Positions 24,290 to 33,719 of a stretch of DNA of 64,000 nt are shown one piece after another; within the stretch, counting starts at the first letter, position 1; every line of letters begins with the position of its first letter. This DNA comes from Cloeon dipterum. Taxonomy: Eukaryota > Arthropoda > Insecta > Ephemeroptera > Baetidae. Under the pieces are notes generated by a model, which made no database searches, was not told where the DNA came from, and saw only the letters and a list, made by a program, of their open reading frames with translations. The position numbers and the translations under genes were made by a program. The stretch is taken from NCBI RefSeq assembly GCF_949628265.1, contig NC_088790.1, positions 2,670,545 to 2,734,544 on the forward strand, in the 5' to 3' direction.

Positions 24290-24814
24290 TTATAACTGTG
24301 AGGCGTTGAATTAAAGTTAGAAATTTTTAATATCGTTTTAATAAAGAGCAGAAAACTTAAATTTGCATTTACATTCATTTTGAAAAAATAGTCTTAGATA
24401 TCAGGGTTCATTAAACTGTTTTTTTTCCAAAAATATTGTTCGCAGATTTTATTTTATGAATGACTGAAACCGCACTGATCTATTCAAGAAAATTACAAAA
24501 TAGTTCAGTGACATTTGTCTTTTTTCTCTTTTTGTATATATGTAATGACATTGGAGGAATAAATAAATAAATATATAAATAATAATATATTAAAACCTTT
24601 TAAAGAACTTCCTAAAAATATAAATTAAAAGAACACCAATCTCGTAATTTACAGTTATCTTGAACATGAGGAAAATTCCTAACAGAATCAAATATTTAGA
24701 GAAAAGTTTGAATAACAATGCCCCCGTTTTCCTTTCCTTTATACTGCGTGACAAAAGTTGTAGTTTCCGGCATTTCTCCTCCTTATTTAGTTGCGGCAAG
24801 CCCGTCTCGATAGG
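24290..24814. other. Intergenic between receptors 2 and 3
   Basis: AT-rich, with the likely receptor 2 poly(A) signal at 24558. Nothing else is recognised. Confidence 0.5.
24558..24563 (+). terminator. Likely poly(A) signal of receptor 2
   Basis: AATAAA begins a run of AAATAAATAAAT about 270 bp after the stop of receptor 2. Confidence 0.4.
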
Positions 24815-27719
24815 ATGACAGCTTTTAGAAGGACTGAAGTAAGCGAGTTTCAATATCATTTTAAGGTGACGAGAGAATGGATTTGAATTATGTAAGTTAT
24901 TTTCGTTTAATTAATTCTTATTTCAGCCACTTTCTTGGTGCGGATTTATTTTGCCCAATGGAAAGTCACCGAGCAAGCTAGAAATCTTCCGCCTCTTGTC
25001 ATACCACATTGCAAGTGTCGCGAGCCATGCCTTGACTCTAGTTCATTTTTTGGTGAAGCCTTATCAGTTGAGGAGAACTATTGTTACCATGATAGTTTTG
25101 AGCAACGGATTCCAAACGACATTTCGACCAACCGACATTATATACAGGAAAAGAAAGGTTGAAAAAATGATTTCAGACTTCGAAGGTATGTATTTATTAT
25201 ACATTCGTATTTTAATTAACATTTTTTTTTTAATTTAACGGGGAACCACGCACCCAATTCAAAACTCCCGCGATTTTCTGTAAAGTAAATAATTTCCGAT
25301 TTTCCCGCACTTTTGTGACAAATGCCACGTATATACGTCTTCTTTTTCAATATTTTGGTAAACATAATATAATGTAAATATTCCAGAGTGTAACTATCGA
25401 TAAAACATCAAATTTCACAATTTTCCCGCTCTTTGTGACTTTTGCCACGCCTTCTGTTTTAATTTCCAGGAAGGCAATTTCAAATTATGCCCAACTTCCA
25501 GTGGTCAGTGTTTGCAGAAAATCCGGAAAAAAATGCAATACTTCAAAATCTAACGGTTAATTCATGGAAATCGATTAAATATTAAAAAACTTGATAAATT
25601 TTTGAGCGTTTACAAGCTGAATTTAATTAAATTATAGAACCTCCAGATTGCGATTGCCTTGAATTTATTGAAAAAGAAACTCAAATGAGGCGAAAATCGA
25701 AGAAAGGGATAGTCAGGTTGAGCGCAATTCTGTACTCTTACAACGCCCTGCTAGTATTCTCTACATTATTCACCGTAGTGATCAGGTATAAGCTAAAAGA
25801 AGGTAAAAAAAAAACAGCAAAATTATAGATTTGATTTCAGATTTACGAAAGTAGCTTACTGCGATGATAAAAGACATTTAAACCTGGAATTCTGCGAGAG
25901 TGAGAGCAACCCTTACTACCTCTACGATTTCTACTGGTTTACCGACCCTTATTCCACCCCCACCTTCTACTACTTGTACTGCTACAACTGTAAGAGAAAC
26001 GCGACATTTTTAGGTGGTTATTTGTACTAAAAGTTGTGGAACTTGAGGCCTGGTGGTTGTCATGTACATCCTAGTTTTCTGCACCTCAGACGCGTTCACC
26101 TGCAGCTCATTGGTCGCTTTGGCCGCAAGAGGCGAATTCCTCATTGAAACTGCCCCTGCAGCCCTGATGCCAGGAGAAAGGGGCCAGCTGACGCCCATGT
26201 TCAAAGCGTGGGTCAAATACCATCAGCGATATGAAAAGTTTTTAATTAATATTGATTTGAAATTAAATTTTGATTTGATATTTTTCAGATTATTGCAAAC
26301 TGTCAACGATGTCAATGGACCGATTATTTTCGTGACGCACTTCATGGCGGCAGCAAATATAATGGGATATCTTTACCTCGTCATTAAAGTTATTTGAACT
26401 GATGTGTAGTCACTTTGACGACGCCTGATGAATTCGATTTGCAAGATCTGCCCACCGTTGGAATGGCCAGGCCGATAGCTTTCATCTTGACCCCTTTTGA
26501 GAGCCCCCAGGGCGCACAGAAAACGCCCTGATCTCATCCCTGAGTACCCTGATGTCGTCCAAAAGGGTCGAGTTGTACATAATCTGAAAGCTCTCGACTT
26601 GGCCATTCCAATGGTGCGCAGATCTTGCAAATCGAACTAATGCAAAGCCCATCAGACGTCGTTAAAAGTGCTACTGATCGCTCGAGAGCTACCCTGACGC
26701 CAGGGTTCGATTCTGATGGTCTATTCTGGCGTCAGGGGTGACCCTATGCATGTTCAAAGGGTGAAAACAAACCGATCATGCAATTTTAACTTCCTAAAAA
26801 TTTACCCTGGGCTCAAAATACCTGTTTTTCAACCTTTTGACCGTATATTTTTTACGAACCGATTAACCATTTTGAAAAATTCTTGGCCAACATTTTATAT
26901 CATGCTCGGCAAAAATTTAATGTGCCCTTTTTTAGTCATCAAAATTTAATAATTAAAAATTACTCAATCTTTAAAATTAAAAAATTATTTTTGTAAAAAA
27001 ATGTAACACTTCTGGCCGTCTATTTAGGCAACTTTTGGCACAGAGTTTAATGTTCTAGCTTAATCAGATCTCGAGATATTATCAATTTAGTATGGGATTT
27101 GAACTGATTTCACCATATTTGTTTTTGAAAATTTTAAATTAAAATAAAGTAATAAAAAGTTTGAAATATTGCGAAACACTCGTTAATTTAAGTTCTAAAG
27201 AGAAATTTCGTCAGTTTCCTCCTTTTAAAAATACGTAAAAATTTCACAGGACGAACAAGAAGGCCTTTTAGGAACTGTGGTGTCCTTCCTGGTAGCGACT
27301 GCAATTCAGTTTTTCTTTTACGCCTATTGGGGCCAGCAAATAATCAACAAAGTGAGAATCACAATATCACATATTAATTTAAAGTTCATCTTGTATTGTT
27401 TATACAAAATTTAGAACGACGAGTTAAGTAGAGTGGTTTTGAGCGCCGACCAAATCGCCTCAGGGGCGTACTCCGAGGGCCCAGCCAGGACCGCCCTGAT
27501 GATTATCAACGCAAAGTGCTGTGGAGCCAGGTCGGGAAAGGTTACTGGTCTCAGCTACTTCACCATAGGATTAAGATTTTACGCAACGGTATTTTCACTT
27601 TTACGATTTAGGTTTGATTTTTCTGGTATTTTTTTTCATTGCAGATTATTAGCGCGTCTGCGACTTACTTGTTGGTCATTTTGCAAATTTCGATACGTGA
27701 AGGGAAGCAGATGGATTGA
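24815..27719 (+). CDS. Odorant receptor 3 of 4 (7tm_6)
   Basis: Nine exons: 24815-24865, 24927-25185, 25638-25785, 25841-25989, 26048-26237, 26289-26388, 27250-27351, 27415-27588 and 27645-27719; 415 residues. Exon 1 reads MTAFRRTEVSEFQYHFK (17 codons, donor GTGACG), which matches the first exon of receptors 1 and 2 in length and in its HF(K/N) end. Shared motifs include GFILPNGK, KPYQLRRT, SDAFTCSSLVAL, YHQRYEK, FYAYWGQQIINK and LSRVVLSADQIASGAY. The C-terminus is extended by about nine polar residues (SIREGKQMD). The acceptor at 26047 has a poor pyrimidine tract. Intron 2 carries the 100-bp satellite and intron 6 (861 bp) carries a foldback-bearing repeat. A poly(A) signal lies at 27751-27756. 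Confidence 0.8.
25240..25480 (-). repeat. Tandem ~100-bp satellite, copy 3
   Basis: Words such as GGAACCACGC, CCCGCGATTTTC and TGCCACGCCTTCT match the reverse complement of the satellite. It lies in intron 2 of receptor 3. Confidence 0.7.
26396..27110. mobile_element. Foldback-bearing dispersed element in an odorant receptor intron
   Basis: The block 26430-26640 is an imperfect palindrome: GATTTGCAAGATCTGC and CGTTGGAATGGCCA on the left are complementary to the sequence at 26590-26635. The flank at 26690-26740 has a CCCTGACGCCAGGGTT palindrome. The part 27003-27085 matches the reverse complement of 57693-57775, and the foldback part matches 54745-55050 and 58064-58230. The whole is a non-autonomous repeat inserted in intron 6. 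Confidence 0.7.
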
Positions 27720-27750
27720 GATTATTTATTGACTGCATTATAACTGACAA

Positions 27751-27756
27751 AATAAA
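27751..27756 (+). terminator. Likely poly(A) signal of receptor 3
   Basis: AATAAA lies 32 bp after the TGA of receptor 3. Another AATAAA follows near 27773. Confidence 0.55.
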
Positions 27757-27839
27757 ATTAATACTGTGTGAAAATAAACCTGAATTTGACAAAAGTAAAA
27801 TGTTTTGTATAATTTTTTATGAATAGTGATAGTACTTCA

Positions 27840-28200
27840 ATGTATCTTACATTTTTGAAATCTGCTCAGCGAGACGAATCGAATGACGCTCTACAGTGCT
27901 ACTTTTGGAAAATTTGGTGAATTTTCCCAACGTGAGAGTGTTTTGGGAAAATCACGTGTAGAAATATAACGGCTTGTAGTAGAGTTTTAACTTTTTCCAA
28001 AAATGTTGTCCTTAAATCGAGCAGAATTTTTGCTTTTTCAGATTTAATAGGTACGAAGCTATTTTTAAAAACGGGTTTTCCGGGAAATTGGAAAAGGAAA
28101 ACACTTTAGGAGTCGGATTTCAATAAATTTCACATTTTTTAAATCAGCTCAGCGAGACCAATCAAATGATATGACATTTTTATAAATAGAGAGCAATAAT
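27840..28200 (+). repeat. ~285-bp satellite, locus 3
   Basis: CTCAGCGAGACGAATCGAAT near 27867 and a diverged copy near 28148 are about 282 bp apart. The array is intergenic between receptors 3 and 4. The rest of 28200-28689 shows nothing recognisable. Confidence 0.75.
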
Positions 28201-28689
28201 TTACCCATTTGAAAGTGATTATGTAATAAGCATGATTATAGAGGATAATTAATAAAACACAAAAAGGACAAGGTTGGCGAAAGAGAAGCAATCAACCTTG
28301 ATGAATATCTAATAAAATAACTTCAGCGTATATACACAACAGAAGATATGAACTGAATGTTTCTAAGCAAGGAAAAAAAGTTTGATGGTCGTAATGGCTA
28401 AAACTAACTCAGATCAAGCCCCCATTTGAAAATTTCCCTCTCTCCTATGTCCGCTTTTCATAAAAAGGATCCAGGGGGACGTGTAATTCTTAAAATTGCA
28501 AATTTCCAGATATCCATACTCACCAAAATCAATTGTATAGTCATTCTTGCTCGATTATTCTTCAGGAAAAGTCACACAATACCTTGAGAACTTTTGATTG
28601 CCGGTATCTCAAGAAGAGAAAAGTTTGCAGTGACGCATGTGATCGATAGTTTGCTGCAAAGACAAACACCAAGACTGAACCATTATTAC

Positions 28690-30671
28690 ATGCAGTTTGG
28701 CAAGCCCGGCCATCGGACTAACATGTGGAATACAAAGAGCGCCGAGTTGTCTTTCAACTTGAGGGTATTATGATAATATATAATCGTCGAAAATAATTTT
28801 AAATTAAATTCGTTTTTGAACAGGGTCTTTCCGCTGCCGGTTTTATTTTGCCGAAACAAGGAAGATTAAGTTCGAAAAGAATTGTTTGGCTGCTCGCTGT
28901 GCAGATTCCGTACATCCTAATCCACATTTTAGCCGCGATAGACTTTTTTGTCCAACCGTTCCATCTGAGGAAGCTGCTGGTAACCCTATTTCTCACGAAC
29001 AATGGGTTCCAAACTGTAGTCCGACCACTCCACATCTTCATTTACAGACACCGCATTCGAGCTTTTTTGCAAACGATTAACAGTGAGTTTATTATTTGTT
29101 GAAAATACAAAAATATTCAACGTGAATTTTACAGAAGTTCCAGACAGCCTTAGTGAACAATTCAATTCGGCAGAAAGGAAGATGCGTGAGCACTCGAAGA
29201 GACGCATATTTCGCTTTAATTTTATTTTATATTCGTACAACGTGACTGCCTATGCGGTCATATTCATTCTCGCTGTTGTAAGGTATATTTCTCTCAAATT
29301 CACACCGGAGAAATTCTAATTTTAATTTGGCAGGTGCGTGAAAATAGCCTACTGCGACGACAAGACGCGGCTTACGGAGCACGAATTCTGTGCGCACCTC
29401 AGCACACCGCTATACATCTACGATTTTTGGTGGTTTTCAGATCCGATGGTCTTGCCAACGTTCTATTATTTGTATGCGTTTAACAGTAAGTAGCACAAAC
29501 TCACCAACTGATCCGAAAAATATAAGAAATTCTTTTAAGACAGAAATTTCCTTACCGCCAAGAGGAATTTCCTATTTTGAGTGATCAGATCAGCAAAGTT
29601 GTTTGCTGTCGAAAAGCGATCTATTTTCACGCGGCGGAGGACGCGGCCTATCTGATTGGCCAAACAGTTACAAATACCGCCGCCAGACAATCAGAGCGTT
29701 CGCGGTCCTCCGCCGCGTGAAAATAGATCCCTTTTTGACAGCACTCAACAAACTTTTGCTTCTAAACTATATCATCTATTTTTTTTAAATTTGAAGCATA
29801 ATAATTACTGTTCTTTAAAATGATCTAGTTTCAATGATCGGAGTCTACTACTCAATTTTCTGCGCGTCTGACTCGTTCAACTGCAGCGTTTTCGTCGCAC
29901 TGGCCGAACGGTGCAAATTTTTGGCACAAACCGCACCGAAAGCTCTGCTACCAGATCGAAGAGGCCAAATCACACCGTTTTTCGCAGCTTGGATCAAATA
30001 CCATCAACAATATCAAGAGTGATTTGAAAAAACTAAACTAACGAAAATTAGAAAATTAATTTACAATTTCTTTTTCTCAGGTTGGTTTTGAGCGGAAACA
30101 AAATTTTTGGGCCAGTCGTTTTTGTTACTCACGTGTTTGCAGCTCTCAACGCGATGGTTTACACCTTCCTTGCGATAAACGTAATTCTTATTTCCAGGAA
30201 AAATTATATAACATTGAATTTTATAACATTTTTTAAGGATTCGGAGGACACAATCAGAAGTTTGAGCATGGCAAATTTACTCGGGCTGGCAATTCAATTC
30301 TACATGTACGCGTACGCCGGGCAGCAAATAATAAACAAGGTTTAAATGAGATTGAAATTAGAAGAAAAAACTAAACATTTTGCACAGAGTGAAGAGTTGA
30401 GCAGAGCAACCCTGACCGCGAGTCAAGTGGCCTCAGGCGCGTACAGCGACGGCCCTGCCAGAAGCGCCCTTTGCGTCGTCATGGCCAGGTGCTGCGGCTC
30501 AAAAAACGACGAAATCAGCGGACTCGGATATTTCAACATCTCCATGCGTTTTTACGCCAGGGTATACGAGATAAATTTTCTGTTTGTTCGTCTATAACTA
30601 TTTTTGGATTCCAGATCATGAGTGTGTCCGCAACGTATATCCTTTTCACGCAACAACTGAACAGCAAGTGA
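28690..30671 (+). CDS. Odorant receptor 4 of 4 (7tm_6)
   Basis: Nine exons: 28690-28764, 28824-29082, 29135-29282, 29334-29485, 29829-30018, 30081-30180, 30238-30339, 30388-30561 and 30615-30671; 418 residues if the first ATG is used. A second in-frame ATG at 28723 would give 407 residues and an exon 1 closer in length to its neighbours. The gene has the same phase series as receptors 1-3. Motifs include AGFILPKQ, FFVQPFHLRK, YDFWWFSDP, SDSFNCSVFVAL, MYAYAGQQIINK, LSRATLTASQVASGAY and FYARIMSVSATYILF. It is the most diverged of the four: N replaces T in SD(S)FNCS, and AG replaces WG before QQ. A poly(A) signal lies at 30682-30687. A foldback element sits in intron 4. Confidence 0.83.
29594..29757. 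mobile_element. Short foldback element in receptor 4 intron 4
   Basis: AGCGATCTATTTTCACGCGG and its near-complement at 29710-29735 form long arms, extended by TTTGCTGTC/GACAGCACTCAACAAA. The spacer is about 60 bp. No coding capacity. Confidence 0.8.
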
Positions 30672-30681
30672 AATATTTCAG

Positions 30682-30687
30682 AATAAA
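30682..30687 (+). terminator. Likely poly(A) signal of receptor 4
   Basis: AATAAA lies 11 bp after the TGA of receptor 4. Confidence 0.55.
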
Positions 30688-31013
30688 AATATAACCAATG
30701 AGGTTGTTATCTGTATCTGTAAAAAAATACAATTTCGAACTAACTTAGAGTAGTTTTAAGTTAAAGAAATAAAAATTTGATTTTCCTGCAAGATTTTAGT
30801 CATTTTATGCATTGATATAGAGGTCAGAAAAGAAAAAATACGAAATATTAGAGACTTCGACACGAAATATGCATCAGTTTTGAAAGCCCTAAATGATTTC
30901 AAAATTTCATCTGACTATGAATCCTTGCAGCTCTGATTTTCGAATCTGGGTCGCTCTACCCATCATGCAGCATTTTACGTCCTTCGAATAAAAGGCCACG
31001 CGGCCTTTAAATC

Positions 31014-31020
31014 TATAAAA
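31014..31020 (+). promoter_or_regulatory. TATA box of the odorant-binding-like gene
   Basis: TATAAAA lies 160 bp upstream of the ATG at 31181 and just after a palindromic AAAGGCCACGCGGCCTTTAA at 30991-31010. The 5' UTR would start near 31045. The rest of 30690-31180 shows no gene. Confidence 0.55.
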
Positions 31021-31180
31021 CCTTTCAGAGCGAGTATGGCGTGTGACAATCAGCACATCCACCATCGCGTTTGCGCAACCCCGAAGGAAACAGGATGTAC
31101 GACTTTCCATCATTTCGCGTGACAGCCGGACATTCTACGAATTGAACCGACGCTGCGAAACTGACGCACTCAAACCGACG

Positions 31181-32813
31181 ATGTCGAGCAAGGCAGTCGT
31201 CATTCTGTCCGTTTGTGTTGTTGTCTGGGTGCAACAGGTTTGGAACAAAATAATGCGAATAAGTATTGATTCATTTTGATCGGTGTGAATTAGATCGTGG
31301 CGCAGGCGAAAGGCAAAAAAATCGACTGTGCGAAAGAGGACTATACTGTAAGTGATTCTTTGCCCCAAACGTGTTCACTCAGGTCAAAATCTAGCACTTT
31401 TCTAGTTACGGACTAGACAAAATCCATTTTAAACTCCAGTTATAGTAAAGACTCCCCTTGACGAGACAAATATAATGATGGTTTTCTCAAATTCCCAGAA
31501 ATTTTATCATGTGTATATTCAGGCTCTAATTATTTAAGGGATAATAAATAATTATATTTGAAGATTCTGGATAAATGTTGCGAAATACCGATTGGAAATT
31601 TGGCTGAAAATGAAATTATGGCCGACTGCAATCCGCAGAAAGACAAAAAACTGTACTCCTGGATAAATGATTTCCAAATGAACAAGCTTCAGCTCACCAA
31701 GAAGAACAACAGCATCGATTTAAACGACGCAACAACAAGTATTAGTTTTTAATATTACATTGAAACACGCTTAAAATGAACATTTTTCCAAAAGAAAACA
31801 CATTCTGCCAAGTTGCGGTAATTTTTTAGGAATTTTATCAAATATAGACACTGAAGTTTTATTTTAGAATTTTACAAACTGTCTTTTCGAGAAAGCCAGC
31901 CTGATGGTAAATTTGATTTCAAGATCGAAATAAATCGTCGATTTATGTTATTAATATATCATTAGTTCCCGAACGGAACCGTAAATGCTGAGGCAGCCAA
32001 AGATTTTCTCACGGCTGGCAGGGAGGACCCATGGAAGACTCTTATTGCCGATCACATCACCCAAATGGGCAACCTGGAGGATTGTATGTCTGCCAGTTAC
32101 ATTTTTGACAAGGATAATTCAAAACGTGCCGAAAATCGTTGAAAACATCAAAACCGGTCATTTGGCAGTTTTTGGTCTGAATAAGAGCGAAGGCAACTAA
32201 TCAGAGATCGAGACAGCAGCGCCACAGTGACAGCCAGTGGAAGCGAACCACTGCCTTCTTTGATATTATGGTCACCGCGGCGTTCTTGTGCTAAGTTCAG
32301 ACCAAAAAACCGCCAAAAATATCGTTTTTTTTTATTTCCTGCCGAATTATCATACGATCAAACCTAATTCAACCGTCAGGAAGCAAAAAATTAATTTTAA
32401 AATTGATTTCTATATCAACAGATATTCCGAAGAAGTTTGAGGCGAAACTGCCTTGTCCGGAAAACCCGAAGAAACCGAAAGGAAAAACCGTCAATGTCAC
32501 AATGGGGCCTCTGGTTTTGGTCCAATTTTTGCAGATCGGCGTCGTTGAGATGTGTCCACAGCCCAAGAACTTTACCAAGAGTATACATGATAATTTAAAT
32601 AGTTTTCTCACTAAAATAAAACTGATTCCAGAGGACAAATGCAACGCTACCCTGTCGACTTGGAAAACGTGCTCTAATTTCCTTTTGGACAGCCTATACT
32701 CAGCCTCGAGTTCTCCAATCAAAATTAAAACGCAGAGCTTTTCCTCTGAAAAGAAATCAGGTACTAAGAAAAACATTTTCTCCTATTTGCATGACGCAAA
32801 AAATAATATGTAA
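31181..32813 (+). CDS. Secreted odorant-binding-like protein (plus-C-like), one junction unresolved
   Basis: Exons: 31181-31237, 31294-31347, 31564-31738, 31868-31906, 31966-32083 and 32422-32813. A signal peptide (AVVILSVCVVVWVQQIVAQA) precedes IDCAKEDY and DKCCEIP. The pattern NCLFEKASLMFPNGTVNAEA is typical of insect odorant-binding proteins, which carry hydrophobic ligands in sensillar lymph. Further cysteines (LPCPENP, EMCPQP, DKCNATL, WKTCSN) exceed the classic six, as in plus-C types. The donor at 32084 (GTATGT, after NLED) is preferred over GTGCCG further on; both keep phase. The exon 3 donor at 31739 leaves phase 1, while exon 4 must be read from phase 0, so one base does not fit. 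A missed micro-exon, sequence error or real lesion could explain it. The gene follows the receptor cluster. Confidence 0.55.
32161..32318. mobile_element. Foldback element in the odorant-binding-like gene
   Basis: The ends TTTGGCAGTTTTTGGTCTGA and TTCAGACCAAAAAACCGCCA are near-complementary. The internal words ATCGAGACAGCAGCGCC are shared with 61952-62197, so the two are relatives. Confidence 0.7.
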
Positions 32814-32829
32814 TGCGGTGTTTGTTTGT

Positions 32830-32835
32830 AATAAA
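32830..32835 (+). terminator. Poly(A) signal of the odorant-binding-like gene
   Basis: AATAAA lies 17 bp after the stop. The convergent MRPS21 gene ends 58 bp further on. Confidence 0.6.
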
Positions 32836-32892
32836 ATGCCAGATTTGACTTGACTAAGTTTTATAATTCATCTTATCAAATACACTGAGAAA

Positions 32893-33236
32893 CTAGCAGT
32901 AGCCTGGGAAAGGCTCGACTCTGTTTTTTCGCAGCAAAAACTCGATTTTTCTGTCCATATCTTCGTTATAGATCGCTTTGCACTTTGTGTAGTTTATTCT
33001 CCGTCTTGTTTGGAAAGGCTTTTCGTAATATCTCGTCAAACGGTATTGCTCGAGAAAGCCCTCGCGGCCCATTATTCTGCACAGACCGAATATTAGCAGT
33101 TTATATTATTTTTCTAATTTTAAACAAAAAATGAGAAGCCCGAATTTCGTACTCACCGGTTAATGAGCCTAACTGCCTGTTCGACGTTTCCATTCTGGAC
33201 GAGCACAGTTCGTGCGATGAAGGACGCGTGTCTCAT
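32893..33236 (-). CDS. mRpS21: Mitochondrial ribosomal protein bS21m (MRPS21)
   Basis: Two coding exons, 33236-33157 and 33076-32893 (phase 2), give 87 residues, the usual length. The start MRHASFIARTVLVQNGNVEQ matches the family's RTVxVQNGNVExA signature. The second exon has GREGFLEQYRLTRYYEKPF, RRRINYTKCKAIYNEDM and KIEFLLRKNR. The protein is a component of the small subunit of the mitochondrial ribosome. An acceptor seven bases before the ATG (CAG at 33246-33244) means the 5' UTR is split. The best upstream exon ends at 37135 with donor GTGAGT, giving a 3.9-kb first intron that contains the nested transposons. It converges closely on the odorant-binding-like gene. Confidence 0.9.
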
Positions 33237-33339
33237 GATCCAACTGAAAAATATAGTTGCGTTTTGAATAAAAATTAATTTTTCAAATCAAATATGATTG
33301 AATTTGAACAATTTAATCAGGTTTTCGACTGAAAATCTC

Positions 33340-33570
33340 GGCAAACCCGTTTAATTTAGTACTTTTCCCGCGCTTTACTCCACTTGCTACGCCTTCTTTA
33401 ACGATATTCCAAGAACCGCGCCCACATTTCAAAATTCCCGCGAGTTGTGAAAGTAAAAACGTTAAATTTCAAGATGTTCCCGCGCTTTAAGACACGTACC
33501 ACGCCTTCTTTCAAACAAATTTCCTGAGTCACGCCCCCATTTCAAAATTCCCGCGTGTTACGCCTCTGCC
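33340..33570 (-). repeat. Tandem ~100-bp satellite, copy 4
   Basis: CCCGCGCTTTA, CCACGCCTTCTTT and CGCCCCCATTTCAAAATTCC occur twice at about 110-120-bp spacing. It lies in the presumed first intron of MRPS21. Confidence 0.75.
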
Positions 33571-33719
33571 AGTGGTCCCTGATCACAGTGAAACCGGTGT
33601 AGACGTGTTTTTCTACATTATAAATTGCAAAATTAAAAAATAGTCATTTTCAAACAGTTGTCTGGTGAAAATCGATTATTATTATTATCTTACGCCTAAT
33701 TTAAGTGCGAATGGATGCC

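Noticed and set aside
32581-32634. Possible 54-bp intron (GTATAC...CCAG) in the last exon of the odorant-binding-like gene
   Set aside because: The interval is in frame without stops and reads as plausible protein (SIHDNLNSFLTKIKL), so I keep it as coding, although retention cannot be ruled out.
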